This document shows, piece by piece, positions 47,851-57,304 of a stretch of DNA of 64,000 nucleotides (position 1 is the stretch's first letter; each line of letters starts with the position of its first letter). Source of the stretch: Gp6-AA40 sp036407095 (GTDB taxonomy: Bacteria > Acidobacteriota > Vicinamibacteria > Vicinamibacterales > UBA2999); assembly GCA_036407095.1 (NCBI GenBank), contig DASWZV010000143.1, positions 1 through 64,000 on the forward strand, in the 5' to 3' direction. A program made the translations under genes and the position numbers. The notes beneath the pieces were generated by a model. It worked only from the letters and a program-made list of their open reading frames with translations. It was not told where the DNA came from and searched no databases.

Positions 47851-50016
47851 CTACTGGACGGGCCACAGAACCTGGTCAACTCTGCTCGCGACGCTCCAGA
47901 CGATGTTCTGGTCATCGTCGACGCTCCACACGATGTTCTGATCGTCGTTGACACTCCAGACGATGTTCTGGTCGTCGCTGACGCTCCAGACGATGTTCTG
48001 GTCATCGTCGACGCTCCACACGATGTTCTGATCGTCGTTGACGCTCCAGACGATGTTCTGGTCGTCGTCGACGACGCTCCAGACGATGTTCTGATCGTCG
48101 AGCCTCGCGCCCCAGATGATGTTCATGTCGGGCGTCGCAGTGCCGTAGACGGTGCCGTTCCTCGTCGCACCCCACAGTACCTTCTCGCAGTTGTGTCCGC
48201 CGCAGTCGGCGCCCCACACCACGTTGAGCGCAGTGGCGACGCTCCAGACGATGTTCTGATCGTCGTTGACGCTCCAGACGATGTTCTCGTCGTCGCTGAC
48301 ACTCCAGACGATGTTCTGGTCATCGGCGACGCTCCACACGATGTTCTCGTCGGAACCTGCCGTGCTCCAGGCGACGTTCTGATCAGTGGCCACGCTCCAG
48401 ACGATGTTCTGGTCGTCGCTCACGCTCCACACGATGTTCTCGTCTGACTGCGCACCCCACACCACCGGCCGACCGGTCGGCGTGCGCAGGCGACCCCAGG
48501 TCAGACCCTGCGCCCATGCGTTGCTGGCTGGAAGCGGCACGCCGCCAGTGACGAGGTAATTGCCCCAGAGGATGTGACGTGCCCATGCGACCGATTCGTC
48601 GCCGATCGAGTCGCTCATCGGACCGATTCCCGCCTGCGGGTTGGCGAAGAATCGCGACAGGCGGACCGCGCCTTCGGCGTTGATCAATCCGCCGCCCTGC
48701 GCGAGCACGCTTTCTCCAGGCAGCTGCTGCGCTGTGTACTGCAGGATGGCTTTGACTGCATTCGGCGTGAGCGTCGGGTTCGCCTCGAGCATCAAGGCCA
48801 CTGTTCCGGCGACGACAGGCGTCGCCATGCTCGTGCCGCTCAAACTGAGATACGGCTTGTAGCCGACCTGCACCGTGCCGCTGAGCAGGTACGCCGACAG
48901 CTGGTTGTAGAGCACGCTGCCCGGACTCGAGAGGGATTCGATACCGACACCGGGAGCGAGGATGTCGGGTTTGGCGGCGAAGTCGATCCAGGTGGGTCCC
49001 CGGGAACTGAAATCGCTGATGATGTCGTCGCTGCGGCGCACGGTGCCCTGATGGCTCGACGCACCGACGGTCAACACCCAGGGTGAGTTGCCAGGTGACG
49101 TAATGGCGCCTGTCAGCGCACGCCCCTGATCGTCGTGACCCAGATTGCCCGCTGCTGCCACCACCACGATGCCGGCATCAGCCGCGCGACGTGCCGCCTG
49201 GGCGAGTGGATCGAGCCAGTACGACTCGAACACGCCCGACGCGACCGAGAGGTTGATGACGCGAACGCTGTACGTGTCCTTGATCGAGATCGCGTAATCG
49301 ATGGCCGCGATCACATCGCTCACGTATCCCTGACCCTGGTCGTCGAGTACCTTGAGGCCAACGAGTCGCGCATTCGGCGCCACACCAGTGCGCCGTCCAT
49401 CCGAATCGAAACCGCTGCCCGCGACGATGCCGGCGACGTGTGTGCCGTGGCCGTATCCGTCGGTGGGGTTGTCGGTGAACCAGAGATTCGGGCTCGTGTC
49501 GCGGGTGAAATCTTTGAAGTGGACGACGCGGCGTTGATAGTTGCCGCTGCGCGTCCGGTTCAGATCGTCAGGCTGTGACGAGATCCCGGAGTCGATGATG
49601 GCGACGCCGATGCCCCTGCCCGTGACCGAGAGCTGCTGGCGCGCCAGCGTCGCACCGATCGCCGCACCTGTCCGCTCCATGCTCGCGAACGCGGGACGGT
49701 CGATCATCACGCGTTCGACGCGTGGATCGGAAGCGACGCTCTCGAGCGTCCGGTTGTCGACGTCGGCAACCTGCGCGCGTCGATTCAGTCGACGGCCCGC
49801 CACGCCGCGCCCGAAAACGCGCACGTCAGCATCGCCTTTGAACTGCACGATGATCCGCGAGCGCCCGACGAGCTGCTGAGCGCGGTGCCGCAGAATCGAG
49901 TCCATCTTGTCGCGTCCACGCCCCTGCGCCGCTGCCGATGATGCCGTGAGGCAGATCAGCAGCAGTGCGGCGGTGAGCGTCGTCATCACTGTGCGAACGA
50001 AGGAAGTTAGAGACAT
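47851..50016 (-). CDS. Secreted subtilisin-family protease with C-terminal NIVWS repeats
   Basis: A 721-residue S8 peptidase. A signal peptide (TTLTAALLLICLTASSAAAQ) precedes an inhibitor-like propeptide and the catalytic domain, with the Asp in GVAIIDSGISS, the His in GYGHGTHVAGIVAGSG, the oxyanion Asn in VVAAAGNLGHD and the Ser in LSGTSMATPVVAG. From about residue 555 the protein is a run of ten-residue units of the form DDQNIVWSVN, interrupted once by a variant block (CGGHNCEKVLWG). Thirteen exact NIVWS cores are present. The repeat may be an exported stalk or cell-surface binding region; its role is unknown. The start at 50016 gives the best signal peptide. Confidence 0.92.
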   Translation of the reverse strand: MSLTSFVRTVMTTLTAALLLICLTASSAAAQGRGRDKMDSILRHRAQQLVGRSRIIVQFKGDADVRVFGRGVAGRRLNRRAQVADVDNRTLESVASDPRVERVMIDRPAFASMERTGAAIGATLARQQLSVTGRGIGVAIIDSGISSQPDDLNRTRSGNYQRRVVHFKDFTRDTSPNLWFTDNPTDGYGHGTHVAGIVAGSGFDSDGRRTGVAPNARLVGLKVLDDQGQGYVSDVIAAIDYAISIKDTYSVRVINLSVASGVFESYWLDPLAQAARRAADAGIVVVAAAGNLGHDDQGRALTGAITSPGNSPWVLTVGASSHQGTVRRSDDIISDFSSRGPTWIDFAAKPDILAPGVGIESLSSPGSVLYNQLSAYLLSGTVQVGYKPYLSLSGTSMATPVVAGTVALMLEANPTLTPNAVKAILQYTAQQLPGESVLAQGGGLINAEGAVRLSRFFANPQAGIGPMSDSIGDESVAWARHILWGNYLVTGGVPLPASNAWAQGLTWGRLRTPTGRPVVWGAQSDENIVWSVSDDQNIVWSVATDQNVAWSTAGSDENIVWSVADDQNIVWSVSDDENIVWSVNDDQNIVWSVATALNVVWGADCGGHNCEKVLWGATRNGTVYGTATPDMNIIWGARLDDQNIVWSVVDDDQNIVWSVNDDQNIVWSVDDDQNIVWSVSDDQNIVWSVNDDQNIVWSVDDDQNIVWSVASRVDQVLWPVQ
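47869..48460 (-). repeat. 30-bp coding tandem repeat of the subtilase
   Basis: About 17 units, mostly 30 bp, encode DDQNIVWSV-type decapeptides. The units nearest the 3' end of the gene are nearly identical at DNA level, pointing to recent copying, while those between 48090 and 48240 are degenerate. Confidence 0.85.
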
Positions 50017-50294
50017 ATCGATGCAGATGTGTAGGGCAAAAGGTCTGCCGATGAGCCGGCAGTGACACGAGTCCTGGAGTAAGGGCATGAGGCTGAGTCA
50101 GTTAGCGCCCGATCGCGACGCGCCATGGAATCGATTGGGAAAGCGCTGGTGTGCAGAACCTGCACACCGATTTGGGCCACAAATCTGCGTAAATTGCTGC
50201 CCCGCCTGGGACAAGGGCTCAAATCGATGAGTGTCTAATAATAGAGCGCGACTAACAGTGTTGAGATCGGCCGAAATCAATTTCTACAGTCGTG
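50017..50294. other. Upstream region of the subtilase with a 21-bp palindrome
   Basis: This 278-bp gap is less GC-rich than the genes. Apart from the palindrome at 50148, an AT-rich stretch (TAATAATAG near 50237) is present. I found no convincing -24/-12 sigma-54 site on either strand. Confidence 0.5.
50148..50168. promoter_or_regulatory. 21-bp perfect palindrome, candidate operator
   Basis: GGTGTGCAG, AAC, CTGCACACC, about 130 bases upstream of the subtilase start. It is a good candidate binding site for the Fis-type helix-turn-helix of the adjacent sigma-54 activator. Confidence 0.5.
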
Positions 50295-51626
<1,332 letters not shown>

Positions 51627-51739
51627 CTCTTCAATAACCAGGGGCCTTCTAGGCGGCTCGATCGGTTATCGGCGGATCGTCCGGTGGCCTTCAGGCATGC
51701 AGGCAGTGACGTGAAGTGGAGGTGCTAAGCTAGGCCGCT

Positions 51740-52852
51740 GTGCCCCATCGTTCGCCCGGCGCCCTAGGAGAGTCCAAGTCCAACCACCTGAGCGGCAGGC
51801 CCATCCGTTACTACCGTCCTCGCGGAAGCGCCGATATCAGGCACCTGATTGATGAAGGATTTCAGGCATTCAACGCCGCCAGGCTTGGCGAAGCGTGCCG
51901 GATCTTCGTCGACAAGATGCTCCTGCCCGAGCACGATACGACGATCGGTCTCACGGTCGCTGGTGCCTTGACGCCCGCGGGCCTCGGCGGCTGCATCGTC
52001 GAGCTGATGGAGCGCGGGCTCATCGACTTTGTCATCAGCACCGGCGCGAACCTGTACCACGACCTTCACTACGCGCTCAACTTCACCTTGCATCGCGGCT
52101 CGCCTTTCCTCGACGATGTCGAGCTGTATGAAGAGGGCGTCATTCGCATCTACGATGTCCTCTTTCCCGCAACCGTGTTGCTGGAGACCGACGCCTATAT
52201 TCGCGACTTCCTGGTACGGTCGAAAATGCGCGGGCCGGTGTCGACCGCGGAATTGCACTACGCGCTCGGCCGGGACTTGATGGCCCGTCAGCCCGGATGC
52301 GAGTCGCACTCGGTGGTCGCGGCAGCGGCCGCCAACGGCGTGCCGATCTTCACGTCCTCGCCGGGTGATAGCTCCATCGGAATGAACATCGCCTATCACG
52401 AGCTGATGAACGACAGCGATTTGATGATCGATCCCAACAAGGATGTGAACGAGGTGTGCGCGTTCATCCTCGCCGGTCGCAAGAACGGCTGCGTCATTCT
52501 CGGCGGTGGCTCACCGAAGAACTTCTATCTGCAGGGACAGCCCACGCTCTGGGAGGTCTACGGAATCCCCAAGGGCGGCAACGACTACTTCATTCAGATC
52601 ACCACCGATCAAGTCGTATGGGGCGGACTCTCGGGCGCGACACCGGCCGAGGCTGTGAGCTGGGGCAAGGTGAATCCAGGTGTGCTGCCCGATACGGTGG
52701 TGGCGTACGCGGATTCCACGATTGCGTTCCCCCTGTTCTGCGAATACGTCGTCGGTGCTCCGAGCGGAAGACGTACACGCAAGGAGCTCGTGCACAAGCG
52801 AGACGAGCTGGTCGCCGCACTCAAGAAAGAAGCGAAGAAAGCCGGGCGGTGA
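51740..52852 (+). CDS. Deoxyhypusine synthase-like protein
   Basis: A 370-residue bacterial member of the deoxyhypusine synthase family. Conserved blocks include TIGLTVAGALTPAGL, FVISTGANLYHDLHY, PIFTSSPGDSSIGMN, CVILGGGSPKNFYLQ and ATPAEAVSWGKVNP, the last holding the Lys that forms the enzyme-imine intermediate in the eukaryotic enzyme. Bacteria lack eIF5A, so the substrate must differ; some bacterial relatives make homospermidine or related polyamines. The GTG start is uncertain. The next gene begins directly after the stop. Confidence 0.88.
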   Translation: MPHRSPGALGESKSNHLSGRPIRYYRPRGSADIRHLIDEGFQAFNAARLGEACRIFVDKMLLPEHDTTIGLTVAGALTPAGLGGCIVELMERGLIDFVISTGANLYHDLHYALNFTLHRGSPFLDDVELYEEGVIRIYDVLFPATVLLETDAYIRDFLVRSKMRGPVSTAELHYALGRDLMARQPGCESHSVVAAAAANGVPIFTSSPGDSSIGMNIAYHELMNDSDLMIDPNKDVNEVCAFILAGRKNGCVILGGGSPKNFYLQGQPTLWEVYGIPKGGNDYFIQITTDQVVWGGLSGATPAEAVSWGKVNPGVLPDTVVAYADSTIAFPLFCEYVVGAPSGRRTRKELVHKRDELVAALKKEAKKAGR

Positions 52853-53296
52853 ATGGGCACGCTCGCTTCCGAACTCGGCGGACACGCGCAGCAGATCTCA
52901 GGACAGCCGCGTGTGTACGTCGATGCGAACGTACCCGCTGGCCTCGTCGGTCGCATGCGGCAGTCGCTGCTGTGGGACGTGCTCTTCGTCCTCGAGCACG
53001 ACGACCTGCGGCGTGCGCCCGACGGTGAGCACTACCGGCTCGCGCGCCAGCTTCGCCGTACGCTGATCACACTCGATCGCGACTATCTCGATGATCGTCG
53101 TTTTCCGCCGTCCGAGAGCGGCGGCGTCCTCGTCCTCAGCGCGCCGACGGAGAACGGATTGCTGGCGCTCCTGAAACGCCTGGACAAGGAGCTTCTTCGC
53201 GCCTCGTCGCAGGACGGGGACGAGACACGCTCCGAAGATCCCTTGCCGCTCGAAGGACGCAAGCTTCACGTCCACGTCGATTGGGATGGTCCATGA
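52853..53296 (+). CDS. DUF5615-type PIN-like protein
   Basis: A 147-residue protein. VYVDANVPAGLVGRMR, VLEHDDLRRAPD, LARQLRRTLITLDRDYLDDRRFPP and VLVLSAP follow the pattern of DUF5615, a PIN-like nuclease fold with conserved Asp residues, usually the toxin half of toxin-antitoxin pairs. No antitoxin gene is next to it. Instead it is locked between the deoxyhypusine synthase-like gene (stop immediately before its ATG) and nagA (four-base overlap), which suggests a non-toxin or autonomous role. Confidence 0.7.
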   Translation: MGTLASELGGHAQQISGQPRVYVDANVPAGLVGRMRQSLLWDVLFVLEHDDLRRAPDGEHYRLARQLRRTLITLDRDYLDDRRFPPSESGGVLVLSAPTENGLLALLKRLDKELLRASSQDGDETRSEDPLPLEGRKLHVHVDWDGP

Positions 53297-54495
53297 TCGC
53301 ACTCACGGGCGGCGATCTCGTTCTTCCGGATCGAATGCTGACGGAAGGCACGCTGCTCCTCGACCGCGGACGCATTGAAGCCGTCGAGGCCACACGGGTC
53401 GAACCGGCTGGAGCCCGCGTCATCGATGTGACCGGCTGCTATGTGCTGCCCGGGTTCATCGACGTCCACGTCCATGGCGTCGACGGATACGACACCCTCG
53501 ATGGTGGCCATTCCGTCGGGCACATCGCGGCCGCGCTCGTGCGCTACGGTGTCACGGCATTCTGTCCAACATCGGTCGCCTGCGGCCCTGATGATCTGCG
53601 CACGTTTCTCGGTCAGGTCCGTCAGGCGCGTGTTGAACCCGACGCCCGCGCCGCGCGCGTGCTGCCTGCGCATCTCGAAAGCAATTTCATCAGCCCCGAC
53701 TACCGCGGGGCGCAGCCTGCATCATGTCTTCGTACCGCAGCGGCAGGTACGTCCGACAACGACGCATATTCCGGGCGTGATGTCCTCGATGCGATCGAGC
53801 GAGCGCGCCCCGATGTCGGCATTGTCACGCTGGCTCCCGAGCTGCCGGGCGGCATCGACCTCGTACGGGCGCTCGTGTCCGCGGGGCATCGTGTCTCGCT
53901 CGGTCACTCCGGGGCCGACTTCGAAACGGCGGTTGCCGCGATTGAAGCCGGTGCGCGTCATGCCACCCACCTCTTCAATCGCATGACGCCGATCACACAC
54001 CGTGCGCCCGGGCTGGCGGGCGCCGTGCTGGCCCGCGAAGACGTCGCGGCGGAATTGATCTGCGACGGCTTCCACGTGCATCCGGCGATCAGTCAGATGG
54101 CGATTGCGGCGAAGGGGCCGAGTCGCATGATGGCGATTACCGACGCCACCGCGGGCGCCGGTCTTCCGGCGGGGTCGTCGGCCCGCCTGGGTGGCAGGGC
54201 GATCCACGTGCGTCACGAGGCGGCGTTTCTCGATGACGGCACGCTGGCTGGCAGCACACTGACAATGAACAGGGCGTTCGGCTCGATCGTCACCCGATTT
54301 GGCGGGTCGCCAGTCGACGCGGCGTTGATGTGCTCGACCACGCCTGCGCGTGAGCTGGGATTGGCCGGGTTCGGGGTGCTCGTCGAGGGAGCGACGGCCG
54401 ACGTGGCCGTGCTCGACCGTGGGTTCGAGGTGATTCGCACCTTTATCGCGGGCGAGGAGGTCTGGGTGAACTCCGCCGCCCGCGCCGACGTCTAG
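53293..54495 (+). CDS. nagA: N-acetylglucosamine-6-phosphate deacetylase
   Basis: A 400-residue amidohydrolase that deacetylates GlcNAc-6-phosphate in amino sugar recycling. The metal motif is FIDVHVHGVDG, followed by AHLESNFISPD, SLGHSGADFE, ATHLFNRMTPI, CDGFHVHP and the catalytic Asp in AITDATAGAG. No nagB or transporter gene is nearby. Its ATG overlaps the DUF5615 stop (ATGA). Its place beside a DUF5615 gene and a deoxyhypusine synthase-like gene is not a usual one. Confidence 0.94.
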   Translation: MIALTGGDLVLPDRMLTEGTLLLDRGRIEAVEATRVEPAGARVIDVTGCYVLPGFIDVHVHGVDGYDTLDGGHSVGHIAAALVRYGVTAFCPTSVACGPDDLRTFLGQVRQARVEPDARAARVLPAHLESNFISPDYRGAQPASCLRTAAAGTSDNDAYSGRDVLDAIERARPDVGIVTLAPELPGGIDLVRALVSAGHRVSLGHSGADFETAVAAIEAGARHATHLFNRMTPITHRAPGLAGAVLAREDVAAELICDGFHVHPAISQMAIAAKGPSRMMAITDATAGAGLPAGSSARLGGRAIHVRHEAAFLDDGTLAGSTLTMNRAFGSIVTRFGGSPVDAALMCSTTPARELGLAGFGVLVEGATADVAVLDRGFEVIRTFIAGEEVWVNSAARADV

Positions 54496-54527
54496 AGGAC
54501 CAAACGTCCAGTCTCGGAGGGACGCGT

Positions 54528-55424
54528 ATGCGCAGTCACATGAGAAGCGCGCTCGTCGTGCTCGCCGCCGTGGGAACCACCGCGTGCACCATCGACGTTC
54601 GCGGCGACGGGACCGTCGTCCGCGAGGAGAAGCGGTTCACCGTCACTGGCGATCCCCAGCTCCAGCTGCAGACATTTGACGGTTCGATTCGGCTGAAATC
54701 GTGGGACCGCAAAGAGGTCCTCGTGGAGATCGAACGCCGCGGTCCCGACGAGGAGACCGCGAAGGCGTACGTCGTCAACACCTCGCAGGACGGCAACAAG
54801 ATCATCGTCGAGGTGCCGCGACCGTCGTCGCAGGGCGACGTGGTCCACTTCGGACCTTTCGGGTCTCACTCGGTCAGCTTGACAGTCACAGCGCCACGGC
54901 GTCTGACGCTCGAGGCGCGCTCCGGCGATGGATCGATCGAGGCAGACGACCTCGCAGGGACGATCGACATCAACACCGGCGACGGCAGCATCCGCATTCG
55001 ACGGGTCGAGGGCGGCTTGAAGGCGCACACCGGTGACGGATCGATCGACATCGACAATGCGGCCGGCCGGGTGCAGGCCGAATCGGGCGACGGTTCGATC
55101 AGCGTCGTTGGCCGATTCGAGCTGCTCGATGTGCGCAGCGGTGACGGATCGGTGCGCGTGAGCGCCGACAACGGCAGCGTGGTGAAGAGCGACTGGAGCA
55201 TCACGACCGGCGACGGATCGATCACCGTGGATCTGCCGTCGACCATCGACGCGGAGCTCGATGCGCACTCGAACGACGGACGCGTACACGCGGCCGGCTT
55301 CAGCGGGCTCACCTCGAGCGCGCGAGACGACGACAGCGGGTCCGTACGCGGACGGCTCGGGAACGGTGGCCGCTCGTTGCGTGTGCGAAGCGGGGACGGA
55401 TCGATCACAATCAATCGACGTTAA
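54528..55424 (+). CDS. DUF4097 beta-repeat lipoprotein
   Basis: A 298-residue protein. The N-terminus ends in a lipobox (AVGTTAC), so it is probably lipid-anchored in the envelope. The rest is a parallel beta-repeat (DUF4097-like) with about seven turns marked by GDGSI: RSGDGSIEA, NTGDGSIRI, HTGDGSIDI, ESGDGSISV, RSGDGSVRV, TTGDGSITV and RSGDGSITI. Members often lie near membrane stress regulators and have no settled function. A GGAGGG ribosome site precedes the ATG. It follows nagA by 32 bases. Confidence 0.88.
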   Translation: MRSHMRSALVVLAAVGTTACTIDVRGDGTVVREEKRFTVTGDPQLQLQTFDGSIRLKSWDRKEVLVEIERRGPDEETAKAYVVNTSQDGNKIIVEVPRPSSQGDVVHFGPFGSHSVSLTVTAPRRLTLEARSGDGSIEADDLAGTIDINTGDGSIRIRRVEGGLKAHTGDGSIDIDNAAGRVQAESGDGSISVVGRFELLDVRSGDGSVRVSADNGSVVKSDWSITTGDGSITVDLPSTIDAELDAHSNDGRVHAAGFSGLTSSARDDDSGSVRGRLGNGGRSLRVRSGDGSITINRR

Positions 55425-55494
55425 GGGACGGCGGGTCATTTGGGGTCGGGAGTCATTTTCCAGGTTGCCCCGAGGAAATGGCTCCCCAACCCCG

Positions 55495-56190
55495 TCAACG
55501 CGCGGGCGCGACGGCGTACCGCGTCGGATCCGCCACTCCTGCATCGCGGAACGCGTCGCGCCGTTCGCGGCATTTGCTGCACGCGCCGCAGTGCAGTCCC
55601 CGCTGCGGGTTCATGCACGAGAGCGTCAATTCGAGCGGCACGCCCAGCCTCACCCCGAGCTGCACCACCTCGCTCTTCTGTTTCGCGACGAACGGCGCGT
55701 CAACGGTGATCTGGTGGGCGAGGCCCAGCGACAGCGCGCGAGCCATCGTCGCGAAGAACTCGTGGGTGGCGTCGGGAAACGGGTTGCCGGCAAGCGGGCC
55801 GAGCACGATGCGCGGGATCTTCCGCTGTGCGCAGTACACGCCAGCCTTGCTGAGCAGGATGATGTTCCGTCCGGTCAGATAGACGTCTTCATCAGGCGTG
55901 TCGAAGGCAGGCGGTGTGCCGCGCAGTGCCCAATGCGTCGCCGGATAGAGATCCGTCACCGTGAACGTGAGCCGCGCAATCGGCGCGACGCCCGCGTATA
56001 TCGGCGCGGCCAGCAATCGATCGGCGGCAGCAAGCTCCTCGCGCTCCCACGCGAGCCCGGTGCTCACGTAGAGCGGATGCACCCCCGACGTCTGCGCTTC
56101 CGACGCGGCGAGCACGGCGCTGTCAAGTCCTGATGAAAAGAGAACGGCAGTGGCTGGGCGGTTCGACAACTCGCTAAGATTATTGGCCAT
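55495..56190 (-). CDS. queC: 7-cyano-7-deazaguanine synthase, QueC-like
   Basis: A 231-residue ATP-dependent enzyme of preQ0 synthesis. The PP-loop reads VLFSSGLDSAVLAA (SSGLDS for the usual SGGLDS). A long block GRNIILLSKAGVYCAQ matches the QueC core, and four zinc Cys lie at the end in SCMNP and HCGACSKCRER. The start codon (CAT at 56188-56190) overlaps that of the divergent queD. A GGAG lies only three bases upstream of the ATG; a TTG at codon 8 is an alternative start. With queD it gives two of the steps from GTP to preQ0. Confidence 0.88.
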   Translation of the reverse strand: MANNLSELSNRPATAVLFSSGLDSAVLAASEAQTSGVHPLYVSTGLAWEREELAAADRLLAAPIYAGVAPIARLTFTVTDLYPATHWALRGTPPAFDTPDEDVYLTGRNIILLSKAGVYCAQRKIPRIVLGPLAGNPFPDATHEFFATMARALSLGLAHQITVDAPFVAKQKSEVVQLGVRLGVPLELTLSCMNPQRGLHCGACSKCRERRDAFRDAGVADPTRYAVAPAR

Positions 56191-56590
56191 GTACTCCGTC
56201 ACGAAGCGCATCGATTTCTGCTACGGCCATCGGCTGCTCGACTACGACGGCATCTGCAAGCACCCTCATGGTCACAATGCCGTCGCGGAAATCGAAATTC
56301 GCACGGACACCCTGGACAAGCGGAACATGGTGGCCGACTTCAGCGACATCAAGCGCGTCGTCAAGCGCTGGGTCGATCGCGAGCTCGATCACAAGATGAT
56401 CCTGCGGCACGACGATCCGCTGGTGAAGCTGCTTCAGGGACTCGGCGAGCCGATCTACATCGTGGACAGCAACCCCACCGTCGAGCGCATCGCGCGCCTC
56501 ATCTTCGACGTATCTCGCGAGCAGGGCCTTCCCGTGTCGCGCGTGACTGTCTGGGAGACGCCCTCATCGTGGGCCACGTACACCGCCTGA
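56189..56590 (+). CDS. queD: 6-carboxy-5,6,7,8-tetrahydropterin synthase QueD
   Basis: A 133-residue enzyme, the second step of queuosine/preQ0 synthesis. Zinc His residues are in FCYGHRL and HPHGHN, the catalytic Cys in GICKHPHGH and the pterin-binding Glu in WETPSSWATY. The length is normal. The ATG at 56189 overlaps the queC start on the other strand by two bases. TAAGAT at 56175-56180 would be a -10 site placing the transcript start at or next to the ATG, so a leaderless message is likely. The HAD gene overlaps its 3' end by 22 bases. Confidence 0.93.
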   Translation: MYSVTKRIDFCYGHRLLDYDGICKHPHGHNAVAEIEIRTDTLDKRNMVADFSDIKRVVKRWVDRELDHKMILRHDDPLVKLLQGLGEPIYIVDSNPTVERIARLIFDVSREQGLPVSRVTVWETPSSWATYTA

Positions 56591-57246
56591 TCGCCTTCGA
56601 TCTCGATGGCACGCTGATCGATTCACGTCGCGATCTGGCCGATTCGGCCAACGCGCTGATCGTCGAGTACGGCGGCGCGCCATTGAGCGAGGCCGCCATC
56701 GGCCAGATGGTGGGCGACGGCGCCGCCCTGCTCGTACGGCGCGCGCTCGGTGCGGCCAGCCTCGGCGATCGACCCGGCGCGGTCGCACGCTTTCTCGAGA
56801 TCTACGACAGCCACCTGGTGAATCACACGCGTTTGTATGACGGCGTGGCGGATGTCGTCCGGCGCGCGCGTCGCCATGCACGGGTGACGGTGCTGACCAA
56901 CAAGCCGACCAGGCCGAGCGAGCGCATTCTCGATGCGCTCGGCGTGCGCGACCTGTTCGACGATGTCGTCGGCGGCGACAGCCCGTATCCCCGCAAGCCC
57001 GATCCGGCCGCGCTCGTCGCCATGATGCAGGCAGCCGCCGCGACCCCTGAGCACACGCTTCTCGTTGGCGACTCCGCCATCGATCTCGAAACCGCGCAGC
57101 GAGCCGGTGTCCGATGCTGTCTCGTCTCGTTCGGGTTCGGGAACCTGCCGCGCGAACGACTCAGCGCGGGTGAATCGGTCGTCGAAGATGCCGCCGGCCT
57201 GGCTGCTGCGATCGATCGCTTCACCGCAGACGGCAACGGTACGTAG
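56569..57246 (+). CDS. HAD phosphatase, phosphoglycolate phosphatase-like
   Basis: A 225-residue HAD hydrolase of the Gph type. Motif I is AFDLDGTLIDSR, the small cap follows (about 18-90), motif II is VTVLTNKP, the Lys is in YPRKPDPAAL and motif IV is LLVGDSAIDLETA. It probably hydrolyses small phosphates such as phosphoglycolate; the substrate is not certain. GTG at 56569 is the only start that keeps the first strand and makes the gene overlap queD. Its TAG stop is supplied by the ACGTAG end of a REP-like palindrome. Confidence 0.88.
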   Translation: MGHVHRLIAFDLDGTLIDSRRDLADSANALIVEYGGAPLSEAAIGQMVGDGAALLVRRALGAASLGDRPGAVARFLEIYDSHLVNHTRLYDGVADVVRRARRHARVTVLTNKPTRPSERILDALGVRDLFDDVVGGDSPYPRKPDPAALVAMMQAAAATPEHTLLVGDSAIDLETAQRAGVRCCLVSFGFGNLPRERLSAGESVVEDAAGLAAAIDRFTADGNGT

Positions 57247-57296
57247 AGTCCGCCTTCAGGCGGACCCTCGTACGTAGTGTCCGGCTTTAGCCGGAC
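57241..57296. repeat. Tandem pair of REP-like palindromes
   Basis: Two copies of ACGTAG followed by a stem: GTCCGCCT/AGGCGGAC (57248-57265) and GTCCGGCT/AGCCGGAC (57279-57296). The first copy provides the stop codon of the HAD gene. Together they may also end transcription from both sides of this convergent junction. Confidence 0.75.
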
Positions 57297-57304
57297 CTCC
57301 GTGC

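Noticed and set aside
47818..48447. Long plus-strand frame of repeated DAPDDVLVVV-type units, and a CRISPR-like look of the 30-bp repeats
   Set aside because: It is the antisense of the subtilase repeat. The units are in frame with an S8 protease, encode NIVWS decapeptides and have no unique spacers.
50017..50294. Sigma-54 promoter for the subtilase
   Set aside because: I looked for GG-N10-GC with proper flanks on both strands and found no convincing match.
52853..53296. Toxin-antitoxin pair
   Set aside because: The DUF5615 gene has no antitoxin-like neighbour on either side.
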